Assembly: GCA_002471825.1 (NCBI GenBank)
Contig: DKQS01000001.1
Location: 359,897-423,896 of the forward strand
DNA: 64,000 bases
Direction: 5' to 3'
Source: Flavobacteriaceae bacterium UBA7302
GTDB lineage: Bacteria; Bacteroidota; Bacteroidia; Flavobacteriales; Flavobacteriaceae
Shown here: positions 45,058 to 53,636 of the stretch, in pieces
Numbering within the stretch: the stretch's first letter is position 1
How the letters are laid out: every line of letters begins with the position of its first letter
Program-made: the position numbers and the translations under genes
Notes under the pieces: model-generated
What the model was told of the DNA's origin: nothing
Database searches by the model: none
The model's input: only the letters and a program-made list of their open reading frames with translations

Positions 45058-47397
45058 ATGAGAAAAACTCTATTTTTTTTATTCTTGTGTGCAAGCGTAT
45101 TTACACACGCACAAACCTTCACTTTTTCGGGAAAAGTAGTTGACCAAGGACAGGAGCCCTTGTTTGGGGCAACGATCTATGTCAAGGAAATCCGAAAGGG
45201 AACAACCGCCGATAGCCAAGGGAATTTTGCCATCAAATTGCAAAAAGGAGACTACAACATCAGTGTCTCTTACCTCGGTTATCAAACCAAATCTTTTGTT
45301 GTGAACCTTAATCGGTACATCAATCAAACCATTGCTTTGAGTGAATCAGAAAATGTGCTGGATGAAGTATTGGTATCTGCCATTCGTGCAGATGTATCCA
45401 TTCCGGTTACCTTTTCCAATTTGACCAAAGAGGAAATTGCCAAACGAAATTTGGGTCAGGACATCCCGATTTTACTAAACTACTTGCCTTCTGTTTTCTC
45501 ATCTTCGGATGCAGGTGCTGGTATTGGTTATACCTACATGAATGTTCGTGGTTCAAACAGTGAACGAATCAACGTAACTATTAATGGTATTCCGTATAAC
45601 GACGCCGAAAGCCACGGAACTTTTTGGGTGAACTTGGGCGATTTTGCTTCCTCTACCCAAAACCTTCAATTGCAGAGGGGTGTAGGAACTTCCACTAATG
45701 GTTCAGGAGCCTTTGGTGCCAGTTTGAATATTTTGACTGATGCCATCTCAGAGGAATCCTTCGGAGAAATCTCTAATTCTTTTGGATCTTTTGGTGCCAG
45801 AAAGCACACGGTAAAATTCAGTACAGGCAAAATCAACGAGCATTTCGAGCTATCTGGACGTTTATCAAATATCTATTCTGATGGATATGTAGACCGTGCT
45901 TTTGCCGATTTAAAATCCTACTTTTTGCAAGGATCTTACGTAGATGAAAACACCTTGATCAAGGCCATTACTTTTGGAGGAAAAGAACGTACCTATCAAG
46001 CTTGGTTCGGTTTGGACGCAACGCAATTGGCGCAAAACAGAAGACAGAATCCGTATACCTATGACAACGAGGTGGACGATTACCAACAAGATCATTTTCA
46101 ATTGCATTGGAATGAAAAATTAAACGATCAATGGAGCACCAATGTAGGGCTAAACTACACCAAAGGTTCTGGATTCTTTGAACAATACTTAGCAGGGGAA
46201 AGTGCCGTAGCGTTAAATAATTTAATTGTAGACGGAACCGATGCCATTGTAAGAAGATGGCTGGACAACGATTTCTATGTAGTGAATTTTAATACGGATT
46301 ACAAAGGTGAAAAGTTCAACTTAGTCACTGGAATTTCCTATTCAAATTATTCAGGAGATCATTTTGGTGAAGTCATCTGGGGCGCTGATTTAGCACCTGG
46401 CACAAACATTAGAGATCGTTACTATTTTTCAGATGCTCGCAAAACGGATTTCTCCATGTTTGCCAAAACTACCTTTGAAATCAACGAGAAATTATCTGGT
46501 TATGTTGACCTTCAAGGAAGATTCATTGGTTACCAAACAGCCGGATTAGATCCTGATCGTCTGCCATTGAATGTGGACACTACCTTCAATTTCTTTAATC
46601 CGAAATTTGGTTTTACTTATAATTTGAACACCTACAACAACTTGTACGCATCCTTCGCTGTGGCCAACAGAGAGCCAAATCGAAACGATTTTGAAGCCGG
46701 TGTTTCCACTCATGAAACCTTACATGATTACGAATTCGGATGGCGTTACCGAACGGCCAAAACGAAAATCAATACCAATGTGTATTACATGAACTATCGC
46801 AATCAATTGGTGTTAACCGGAGCTATTGATCGAAACGGACAACCAGTAAGAACCACTTCCGGTAGCTCGTATCGATTGGGTATCGAAATTGATGCGGATG
46901 TAGAATTAAGCAAGCATTGGTTTTGGAGACCAAATGTGGCCTTTAGCAGCAACAAGAACAGGAATTTTGTAGCAGAGATTGACGGTCAATTGGAAAATTT
47001 AGGGAATACGACCATTTCTTTCTCACCGGATGTGGTGGCTGGAAATATGATTACCTATGCGCCACAACAAAATCTCCAATTCTCTTTCTTGTCAAAATAT
47101 GTAGGACAACAATTGATGAGTAACTTCGATTCTCGCATTTCAAGGGCAGATGTTCTAGACGGATTCTTTACTTCAGATCTAAACATCGTTTATCAAATTG
47201 AGCCAAAGTCCATTTTCAAATCCATCACCTTCACGGCCTTGGTTAATAATATCTTTAGCAAAGAGTATGTTGATAGAGGGTACTACGGGACCTTTGATTT
47301 TACAGGAAATAATAACGCTACGGTAACAGGAGATTACGCCGGATTCTATCCACAAGCCACTCGTAATTTCTTATTGGGCGCGACGTTGCGATTTTAA
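45058..47397 (+). CDS. TonB-dependent outer-membrane receptor under TPP riboswitch (thiamine uptake)
   Basis: 779 residues from ATG 45058, with signal peptide MRKTLFFLFLCASVFTHAQ. A carboxypeptidase-regulatory-like domain (about 21-105; FSGKVVDQGQEPLFGATIYV) precedes the plug (LDEVLVSAIRADVSIPVTF, MNVRGSNSERINVTINGIP) and a ~550-residue beta barrel ending in aromatic Phe (LLGATLRF). The TPP riboswitch in its 5' leader implies that it imports thiamine or its precursors. An upstream in-frame ATG at 44962 adds 32 unlikely residues and is rejected. Terminator at 47417. Confidence 0.93.
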   Translation: MRKTLFFLFLCASVFTHAQTFTFSGKVVDQGQEPLFGATIYVKEIRKGTTADSQGNFAIKLQKGDYNISVSYLGYQTKSFVVNLNRYINQTIALSESENVLDEVLVSAIRADVSIPVTFSNLTKEEIAKRNLGQDIPILLNYLPSVFSSSDAGAGIGYTYMNVRGSNSERINVTINGIPYNDAESHGTFWVNLGDFASSTQNLQLQRGVGTSTNGSGAFGASLNILTDAISEESFGEISNSFGSFGARKHTVKFSTGKINEHFELSGRLSNIYSDGYVDRAFADLKSYFLQGSYVDENTLIKAITFGGKERTYQAWFGLDATQLAQNRRQNPYTYDNEVDDYQQDHFQLHWNEKLNDQWSTNVGLNYTKGSGFFEQYLAGESAVALNNLIVDGTDAIVRRWLDNDFYVVNFNTDYKGEKFNLVTGISYSNYSGDHFGEVIWGADLAPGTNIRDRYYFSDARKTDFSMFAKTTFEINEKLSGYVDLQGRFIGYQTAGLDPDRLPLNVDTTFNFFNPKFGFTYNLNTYNNLYASFAVANREPNRNDFEAGVSTHETLHDYEFGWRYRTAKTKINTNVYYMNYRNQLVLTGAIDRNGQPVRTTSGSSYRLGIEIDADVELSKHWFWRPNVAFSSNKNRNFVAEIDGQLENLGNTTISFSPDVVAGNMITYAPQQNLQFSFLSKYVGQQLMSNFDSRISRADVLDGFFTSDLNIVYQIEPKSIFKSITFTALVNNIFSKEYVDRGYYGTFDFTGNNNATVTGDYAGFYPQATRNFLLGATLRF

Positions 47398-47416
47398 GAG
47401 TAAATAACATAGTACC

Positions 47417-47453
47417 AAAGCGGTCTTTATTTTCGAATAGGGACTGCTTTTTT
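47417..47453 (+). terminator. terminator with UUCG tetraloop after TonB receptor
   Basis: A 15-bp stem (47417-47431 with 47436-47450, including three G-T pairs) closed by a TTCG loop, then T and TTTATTTAG. It ends the riboswitch-controlled transcript 20 bp after the stop. Confidence 0.85.
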
Positions 47454-47504
47454 ATTTAGGTTTGAGCTATTAGCTGTTGGATATCGGATTTTGGATTTTG
47501 GATT

Positions 47505-47574
47505 TTAGATATTAGATATTAGATATTAGATATTAGATATTAGAAGTTAGATATTAGAAGTTAGATATTAGAAG
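47505..47574 (+). repeat. tandem 7-bp repeat, TTAGATA/TTAGAAG x10
   Basis: Ten uninterrupted 7-bp units: five TTAGATA, then TTAGAAG and TTAGATA alternating through to TTAGAAG. It lies between the TonB receptor terminator and the DUF2200 gene. The 47398-47718 interval of 321 bp holds the terminator, this array and the 8-bp array at 47608, with no gene. Confidence 0.92.
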
Positions 47575-47607
47575 TAGGTCGTTATCAAATTTTCAAATCA
47601 TCAAATC

Positions 47608-47655
47608 ATTAGATTATTAGATTATTAGATTATTAGATTATTAGATTATTAAATT
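47608..47655 (+). repeat. tandem 8-bp repeat, ATTAGATT x5 plus one variant
   Basis: Five perfect ATTAGATT units (47608-47647) and one ATTAAATT, followed by degenerate A/T-rich sequence up to the ATG at 47719. The unit is the same as in the array at 18368-18423. Confidence 0.9.
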
Positions 47656-47718
47656 ATTTAATTAGTATATTATTGAACTTTTAAACATTCAACCATTTAA
47701 ACATTCTAACTAATTACC

Positions 47719-48087
47719 ATGCCAACCACCACACCAGCCCACGATGCTCGCGTAGCCAAACTTATTTTTGCAAGTTTTTATCCGCATTATGTAACAAAAG
47801 TCGAGAAAAAAGGTCGTACCAAAGAAGAACTCCACCAAGTCTTAGAATGGCTAACTGGATTCAATGAAGAGAAATTGCAACAACTCATTGATGACCGAGT
47901 AACCGTGGAAGAATTCTTCGCACAAGCAACCATTAATCCTAATGCCCATTTGATCAAAGGCGTCATCTGTGGGTATCGCATTGAAGACATTGAAACCAAG
48001 CTCACTCGTGAAGCCCGTTATATGGACAAGTTAGTAGATGAATTGGCGAAAGGTCGAAAAATGGAGAAAATTTTACGCCAAGCCTAA
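47719..48087 (+). CDS. DUF2200 domain-containing protein
   Basis: 122 residues, soluble, mixed alpha/beta. The opening DARVAKLIFASFYPHYV and VTKVEKKGRTKEELHQVLEWLTG are characteristic of the DUF2200 family, whose function is unknown; GVICGYRIEDIE follows in the second half. The family is scattered among bacteria, which suggests transfer, but base composition here is not visibly different. It is preceded by repeat DNA and followed 5 bp later by a small membrane protein gene. Confidence 0.82.
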   Translation: MPTTTPAHDARVAKLIFASFYPHYVTKVEKKGRTKEELHQVLEWLTGFNEEKLQQLIDDRVTVEEFFAQATINPNAHLIKGVICGYRIEDIETKLTREARYMDKLVDELAKGRKMEKILRQA

Positions 48088-48092
48088 CTGAA

Positions 48093-48539
48093 ATGAAAAG
48101 AGGATTTTTATTCTTTATTTACCTTTCCATCACCCTGATTATCCTTTTCCTATTTGCGACAGGTTCCTCATTACTTACGCTTTCCTTAAACGAAGCCAAA
48201 ACAGTTCCATTAGGCACCTTTCTCACCTGGTTCGGAATTATGGCTTTGCCAAGAACCATTTATTGGGGAAGTCGTTCGCTACGAGATCCAGAAGATCAAT
48301 GGTCTCGAGTGCTATCGAAAATTTTAAATGTACTCCTGTGTTTGACCGTATTATGGCTGCCTATTGCCTATTTATTATCGGGCAATATGGCCACAAACTT
48401 CACTGGTAATACCGAAACATTTCAAGGAGGCCCAACAGCCATGAACATTTATTGGTACCTGACCTATGGACTGCCCATTGCTAGTATTTTGATACTACTA
48501 GCTTATTGGATCGGAATGTTGGTAAAGAAGTTTCGTTAG
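48093..48539 (+). CDS. integral membrane protein, unknown function
   Basis: 148 residues with about four hydrophobic helices (about 7-30, 43-55, 80-98, 122-145). The middle loop SRSLRDPEDQWSRVL is charged and probably cytoplasmic. I do not recognise the family. It begins 5 bp after the DUF2200 stop, so the two are co-transcribed. Confidence 0.65.
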   Translation: MKRGFLFFIYLSITLIILFLFATGSSLLTLSLNEAKTVPLGTFLTWFGIMALPRTIYWGSRSLRDPEDQWSRVLSKILNVLLCLTVLWLPIAYLLSGNMATNFTGNTETFQGGPTAMNIYWYLTYGLPIASILILLAYWIGMLVKKFR

Positions 48540-48619
48540 GATTAACCATACCTAAAATTTCATACTGAATCCTTCTATTTCAGACCTTCAAGCGAGATTT
48601 AACTATTCCCGAAAATTTG

Positions 48620-48627
48620 TATATTTG
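48620..48627 (+). promoter_or_regulatory. -7 promoter element (TATATTTG) of PAS histidine kinase
   Basis: TATATTTG matches TAnnTTTG, 37 bp before the ATG at 48665. No good -33 partner is present, so this rests on the -7 match alone. Confidence 0.5.
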
Positions 48628-48664
48628 ATCATCTCTCTCCTTCCTTGGCAATCCACACGGGGGT

Positions 48665-49942
48665 ATGGATCAGCATAAACAATTAGAAGTCTTTATTAAG
48701 GTTATTCAGGATTTACCTGGTGGTATTGGTATTTTTCACGTCGAAGATTTAACCAATATCAAGAATATTCGCTATGTTTTTATGAATAGTATTATACTTC
48801 ATGAAATGCGAAAAACGAAAGAGGAAGTTTTTGGCAAATACATTCATGAGGTTGCTCCAGAAGCCTACGAACACGAGGTAGGTTTACAGGTGATCGAATC
48901 TTATGTAAAAGTAGCCAGAGATAAGGAAAGTATCAATCTAGGAGTGGTTGAGTATTCCAACGAATTGGTTGCTGGTTTGTATGAGTGTTCCATTCATCAC
49001 ATTGTAGACAATTACATCTATGTACTTTTACGCAATGTCACTGAGCTAGAAAATTCAAAAAAGCAATTACGAGACCTCAACAAGAACTTAGAGCATTTGG
49101 TACAGGAACGAACCGCAGAGTTAGAGGATTCAAAACGTCAGTTGGAAGCAATTAACAATACGCTTGAAGATCGCGTACAAAGGCGAACAGCTTCGCTCGA
49201 AGAGAAAAACAAACATTTAGAGCATTTCTCTTACATCGCCTCCCACGATTTACAAGAGCCAATTAACACCATTCAAACCTTCATCGGATTGATTCATGAA
49301 GAATACGAAGGTAGTTTGGACGAGGAATTCCAACGATACCTCGGTTATATTTCAGAATCGAGCTCCCGAATGAAAACACTGGTAACCTCCTTATTGGATT
49401 TCAGTAGATTAGGAAGAACTTCAGAATCGACTGAAGTGGATTGCAAAGAAATTGTAGAGGATGTTCTTATGGACCTCACCAACCAAATTGAATCAGCGGC
49501 AGCAATTGTTCAGGTTGAAACCCAACTCCCCAAAATCATTGGTTACGATACCGAACTTCGTTTGTTATTTCAAAATCTCATTAGCAACGCCATCAAATTT
49601 GCAGACCCAAGCAAACAATCCGTCATAAAAATCCGAGTAAAAGAGACCAATGGATGGACTTTTACCATTGAAGATAACGGCATCGGTATTCCGCAAAAAG
49701 ACTTGGAAAATATTTTTGGCTTATTCCACAGGCTGCACAAGAAAAACACCTACGAAGGAACAGGTATCGGATTGGCCCAATGCCGCAGAATCATCGACAT
49801 GCATAACGGAAAAATCTGGGCGACCTCCCAATTAGGAAAGGGTAGTATGTTTTCGTTTTATATTCCAAAAAGTATTCATAAAAACATACATTTCAACAAA
49901 AAAGTCAAAGGGACTTTGGTGTATAACGAATCGTCAGTTTAA
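48665..49942 (+). CDS. soluble PAS-domain histidine kinase (orphan)
   Basis: 425 residues with no membrane helix. A PAS-like sensor (about 10-128) is followed by a long coiled coil (about 130-185, with VQERTAELEDSKRQLEAINN), then HisKA with EHFSYIASHDLQEPINTIQ (His194), N-box LLFQNLISNAIKF and G-boxes DNGIGIP and YEGTGIGLAQCR. The coiled coil plus DLQEP H-box is typical of phytochrome/light or redox-type soluble kinases. The ligand is unknown and no response regulator is adjacent. Confidence 0.9.
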   Translation: MDQHKQLEVFIKVIQDLPGGIGIFHVEDLTNIKNIRYVFMNSIILHEMRKTKEEVFGKYIHEVAPEAYEHEVGLQVIESYVKVARDKESINLGVVEYSNELVAGLYECSIHHIVDNYIYVLLRNVTELENSKKQLRDLNKNLEHLVQERTAELEDSKRQLEAINNTLEDRVQRRTASLEEKNKHLEHFSYIASHDLQEPINTIQTFIGLIHEEYEGSLDEEFQRYLGYISESSSRMKTLVTSLLDFSRLGRTSESTEVDCKEIVEDVLMDLTNQIESAAAIVQVETQLPKIIGYDTELRLLFQNLISNAIKFADPSKQSVIKIRVKETNGWTFTIEDNGIGIPQKDLENIFGLFHRLHKKNTYEGTGIGLAQCRRIIDMHNGKIWATSQLGKGSMFSFYIPKSIHKNIHFNKKVKGTLVYNESSV

Positions 49943-50000
49943 ATAGACACATTTTCTTGTTACCTTTAGGAATCAAAAGCCGAAATGCTTTTTACCTTTC

Positions 50001-50801
50001 ATGAGTCTTAAATACTTTGCTGGAGCCCTTCTTTCCATCCCTTTGTTGCCTATGATGTATTTCCAAGGCAAACAAATTCGAAGCAAGGTGCCTCAATTGC
50101 CCGAAGCCAAAGGGAATCAAGGAAGCGTATCAATCGACGATACCAAATCACCTACATTAAAATTAATTACCCTTGGGGAAAGCACCATTGCTGGCGTTGG
50201 GGTAACAACGCATGAAGTCGGTTTTTCAGGAACCTTGGCCAAGGAATTAGCAAAAGAACTCAAAAGAAGTATTCACTGGAAGGTTTATGCGAAGAGTGGT
50301 TTTACCGCAAAGAAAGTAACGACGGATTTGATTCCACAAATTTCGGAAAAGGAAATCGACCTAATTGTAGTCGGTTTAGGAGGAAACGATGCTTTCACCT
50401 TAAATACGCCTTGGAGGTGGAAATCGGACATGCGAAAACTAATTAGAACCCTGCAAAGGAAATTTCCAGATACCTCTATTGTATTTTGCAACATGCCTCC
50501 CATCAAAGAGTTCCCTGCCTTTACCAAACTCATCAAGTTTACTTTGGGGAATCTGGTTGAAATCTTGGGTGATTCGTTGAATCAAGTGGTATCTGAATTT
50601 GACCAGGTGTACTATTTTGGAGAGACAATCACCCTGAAAGGTTGGATCAATAAGTTTGATTTAAAAGAACAACCCCAAGCTTTCTTTAGCGATGGAGTGC
50701 ATCCTTCAGCACTCACCTACCAAACTTGGGCAAAAGACATCGCTAGGAAAATAAATGCCAACAAAGAATTATGTACATCTCTTTTGAAACCGATCGCTTA
50801 A
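50001..50801 (+). CDS. SGNH/GDSL-type hydrolase
   Basis: 266 residues. Nucleophile block TLGESTIAGVG has Ser61 (GES instead of GDS), the glycine block is GLGGNDAF, and FFSDGVHPS carries the Asp-x-x-His pair, as in the SGNH superfamily. The N-terminal hydrophobic helix (about 5-20) suggests a membrane anchor or export. Substrate may be an ester of a lipid or sugar. It overlaps the following GNAT gene by 31 bases. Confidence 0.85.
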   Translation: MSLKYFAGALLSIPLLPMMYFQGKQIRSKVPQLPEAKGNQGSVSIDDTKSPTLKLITLGESTIAGVGVTTHEVGFSGTLAKELAKELKRSIHWKVYAKSGFTAKKVTTDLIPQISEKEIDLIVVGLGGNDAFTLNTPWRWKSDMRKLIRTLQRKFPDTSIVFCNMPPIKEFPAFTKLIKFTLGNLVEILGDSLNQVVSEFDQVYYFGETITLKGWINKFDLKEQPQAFFSDGVHPSALTYQTWAKDIARKINANKELCTSLLKPIA

Positions 50802-51277
50802 AGATTAGACCGATTGCACTTACGGATGCTGCCTTTATTGCTGTTTTAGTCAATACAAAAGGCTGGCTGGAATTTATTGGAGATCGGAATATTTCGGATG
50901 AAAACGACGCCAAAAAATACATTCAAAAGATATTGGACAATGAGAATTTCTATTATTCCACTTTCGAGTTAAAGGACTCCCAAACACCTATTGGACTGGT
51001 CACATTTTTACATCGTGAGGAAGAAGAATTTCCTGATTTCGGGTTTGCCATGTTGCCTAATTATGAAAACAATGGCTATGCCTTTGAAGCGAGCAGTGCT
51101 TACCTGAACAAACTAAAAGCATCCGCCAATCATCAACAATTCTTGGCCATCACAAAACCCAGCAACGCAAAATCGATCAAACTGATTTTAAAATTAGGCT
51201 TTCAATTCGATAAAAATTCAACAAAAGAGGATGAGCTGCTTTCTTATTATCGGTTGGACCTAACCAATAATTCTTAA
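50771..51277 (+). CDS. GNAT family N-acetyltransferase
   Basis: 168 residues, RimJ/RimL-like. FETDRLKIRPIALTDAAFI is the classic N-terminus and GFAMLPNYENNGYAFEASSAY holds the acetyl-CoA loop, although the usual GRGYG-type loop is degenerate. It may acetylate a small amine or protein N-terminus. ATG 50771 is inside the end of the SGNH gene, so the two are translated in overlapping frames. Confidence 0.85.
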   Translation: MYISFETDRLKIRPIALTDAAFIAVLVNTKGWLEFIGDRNISDENDAKKYIQKILDNENFYYSTFELKDSQTPIGLVTFLHREEEEFPDFGFAMLPNYENNGYAFEASSAYLNKLKASANHQQFLAITKPSNAKSIKLILKLGFQFDKNSTKEDELLSYYRLDLTNNS

Positions 51278-51406
51278 TCTTCATCCCCTAGAATTGACTA
51301 CTCAAACCTGTTGTGAAATGAACCTTGTCAAACTGCTTCTATTTCTGTAACTTGTGAAAATAATTGGCACACTTGCTATGCTAGCGGACTCTCAATACCC
51401 ATTTCA

Positions 51407-51604
51407 ATGAGAACAAAGTTTTACCTTATCATGACCATATTCTTCGGAATCAATCTAATTTCTAGTTTCTTCAAAGATGGTGAAACCGAGTCGCTCTTAT
51501 TCATGGAAATTAATATTTGGTATTACCGCCTGTTTTGGTTGGGTGCCACCATTTTTGTCCTTTCCAATTACCTATACTCTAAAAAGTTAGAGAAAAAAGA
51601 ATAG
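51407..51604 (+). CDS. small membrane protein, unknown function
   Basis: 65 residues with two hydrophobic helices (about 5-22 and 38-56) and a basic C-terminus (SKKLEKKE). No family recognised. It is preceded by 129 bp of non-coding sequence with no clear motif and is the first of three short unknown genes. Confidence 0.55.
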   Translation: MRTKFYLIMTIFFGINLISSFFKDGETESLLFMEINIWYYRLFWLGATIFVLSNYLYSKKLEKKE

Positions 51605-51641
51605 GACAATTAAACTTCATTTCTCAATCAAGGCATCAGAA

Positions 51642-51992
51642 TTGAACTCGACATTAGCTAAAAAACTTAAAAATATCTGGACCATTCTACTTTTCCTTCT
51701 TCCGGTGGTAATCATTTATAATATCCGAGAAAAGGGAGATGAAAGCAAAAGGTTCTATAAAGCGATGGAGATTAGTGGTGTGATAGACTCCATCTACTAC
51801 GGGGACAAAAAAGAAGCCAGCGTAAAAATCAACAATAAAATATACAGCCTTTATTACTTCGGCATTCGAAAAGGAGAAGACATTAAGGTGGGAGATTCGC
51901 TCTACAAAGCCAAAAAGGAAAAGAATTTGGAATTACATTCAAAAACTAAAACAGGCGAATATATTTGTACTGAAATTTATAAGATGAAATGA
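51642..51992 (+). CDS. small membrane-anchored protein, unknown function
   Basis: 116 residues: one membrane helix (about 10-28, IWTILLFLLPVVIIYNI) and then a soluble beta-rich domain with SGVIDSIYYGDKKEASVKIN and VGDSLYKAKKEKN. The start is TTG 51642, as no ATG precedes the helix. The pattern of strands is like a small OB or SH3-type extracytoplasmic domain, but this is a guess. The stop overlaps the next start as ATGA. Confidence 0.55.
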   Translation: MNSTLAKKLKNIWTILLFLLPVVIIYNIREKGDESKRFYKAMEISGVIDSIYYGDKKEASVKINNKIYSLYYFGIRKGEDIKVGDSLYKAKKEKNLELHSKTKTGEYICTEIYKMK

Positions 51993-52852
51993 AAAGAATC
52001 CTCCTCATTATAGGTCTACTATTCATTACCTACCATTTGACTGGTCAGGATCTGATGAACAAATCTGAGTTCACCAAATACGTTCTAAAAGAGACCTCAA
52101 AAACCAATCAAAAGGTACGACTCTTGGTATTTGACAAGTTGATTCTGGGCAGTAAGTTCAACAACCTTTCTTTCCTACACAGTTTGAAAGATGAATACCC
52201 AGCATACAAATCAAAACCGGAACAGCTACCATCCATAGTCGCTAGATTCATTGCTCGTTTTGGTTCGATTTATGCTTTGAATCCGACCTATAAAATAGAT
52301 ACTACTCAAATTGTTCCCTTACTCAAACCCAAAGAATTCCTAAACAAAACACTCACCTTTGATGAGGAAAAAGTCGTATCAAAAGAATTCAACAAGGACC
52401 TCGTCATTATTTATGTTGAAAATCAAGAAAAAGGCTACAATGGCTATCGCTTTTTCTCTACCAAAGAATTGGAACGAATTGGATTGAATGAAGACAATAT
52501 GCATGCATTGGCTTTGAAGAATTTACAAGGGTTGCTTCCGGATTTATCGGAATATACCTTAGACCGACCGGTGTATCGCATGTACCGAGCAGTCGGAAAA
52601 TCGAAGGGAAGTAAGTATCTATCAAGCTTGCTATTGCTTCCCGAATTTCTAGCCAACGAAAAAAATCGACTGAATCAAGATCTGGTGATAGGGATTCCCA
52701 AAGAGAATCAACTCATTATAGCAGGTAAAAAAAACAAACAAGGAATTCGTGAAATGAAAATGTACGCTCGAATGAATTACTACCTCAAAAAGGATCAACT
52801 CTTAACCAAAAAACTGTACCGTTACAACGGAGAGCAACTTAAAAAGTATTAA
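51989..52852 (+). CDS. exported protein, unknown function
   Basis: 287 residues with a signal peptide (about 1-20, ILLIIGLLFITYHLTG). Lys/Leu/Tyr-rich mature part, no motif I recognise; a central FSTKELERIGLNEDNMHALALKNLQGLL helix is the most ordered-looking stretch and could resemble DUF1444-like segments. It overlaps the preceding small gene by four bases and is followed 23 bp later by the TonB-C protein, so all are likely one transcript. Confidence 0.6.
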   Translation: MKRILLIIGLLFITYHLTGQDLMNKSEFTKYVLKETSKTNQKVRLLVFDKLILGSKFNNLSFLHSLKDEYPAYKSKPEQLPSIVARFIARFGSIYALNPTYKIDTTQIVPLLKPKEFLNKTLTFDEEKVVSKEFNKDLVIIYVENQEKGYNGYRFFSTKELERIGLNEDNMHALALKNLQGLLPDLSEYTLDRPVYRMYRAVGKSKGSKYLSSLLLLPEFLANEKNRLNQDLVIGIPKENQLIIAGKKNKQGIREMKMYARMNYYLKKDQLLTKKLYRYNGEQLKKY

Positions 52853-52875
52853 ACTTACGCTGTCAGATACAAACT

Positions 52876-53634
52876 ATGAAATACAAACTACTTGCCTTAT
52901 TCCTAACCTTTAGCTTTTTGACCGTCTCTGGACAAACGAAATCCGCCGAAGAAAAAGAAAAGCAATCTGCAAGAAGATACAAACAAGCCAAACAGGATTT
53001 TGTGGACGGACGATATGAGAAGGTAGTATTCTATTACGATTCTATCATGAGCATTTACGGCCGTACCCAAGTTTTGAAATATAAAATGGCCTTTGAAAGC
53101 TATCAAAGATTGATCAAACGAAAACCTGAAAAATCAGATTCCTTATCCGCCAAAGCCAACCAAGTTTATGAACAAGCCTTAAAGTGGTACGGAAAACCCT
53201 TCCTATCTGATCGTTGGGAAAATCTAGTCATTGATCCAGAAGGAGGAAATCAAAATAATTTTGAACATGATCAAAAACCTGAGTATCCAGGGGGAATTCG
53301 AGCTTTTTACAAATACATTGCGGAGAATGTCAATTACCCGGAAGGAGCCAGAAAAGCAGGAATTGAAGGGAAAGTGTATGTGATTTTCATGGTGGATAAA
53401 GAAGGGAAAATTAACACGGTGAATGTGGCCAGGGGCATTCATAAAGAATGTGATGCTGAAGCACTTCGTGTAGTGAGTAACGCCGAGCGTTTTACTCCTG
53501 CTATGCGAGATGGAAAACCTATGCACGCTCGAATGATGTTACCTGTTGTTTTTAAATTAACGAGTAGCTATGACTCTAAAGAGGAAAAAAGGAGAAAAAG
53601 AAGAATGAAAAGACGCAAGAGAAGAAACGGATAG
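52876..53634 (+). CDS. exported TonB C-terminal domain protein
   Basis: 252 residues with a signal peptide (to about SGQ, residue 20). Residues about 35-115 look helical and TPR-like. The C-terminal domain (about 135-232) has ENVNYPEGARKAGIEGKVYV and HARMMLPVVFKL, the TonB C-terminal fold that in TonB itself binds the TonB box of outer-membrane receptors. There is no inner-membrane anchor to take energy from ExbBD, so it is not a classical TonB. The protein ends in a strikingly basic tail (KRRKRRMKRRKRR). It precedes the DUF819 gene by 2 bp. Confidence 0.82.
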   Translation: MKYKLLALFLTFSFLTVSGQTKSAEEKEKQSARRYKQAKQDFVDGRYEKVVFYYDSIMSIYGRTQVLKYKMAFESYQRLIKRKPEKSDSLSAKANQVYEQALKWYGKPFLSDRWENLVIDPEGGNQNNFEHDQKPEYPGGIRAFYKYIAENVNYPEGARKAGIEGKVYVIFMVDKEGKINTVNVARGIHKECDAEALRVVSNAERFTPAMRDGKPMHARMMLPVVFKLTSSYDSKEEKRRKRRMKRRKRRNG

Positions 53635-53636
53635 CC

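Noticed and set aside
47505..47655. CRISPR-like array
   Set aside because: Units are 7 and 8 bp, contiguous with no spacers, and no cas gene is near; these are simple tandem repeats.
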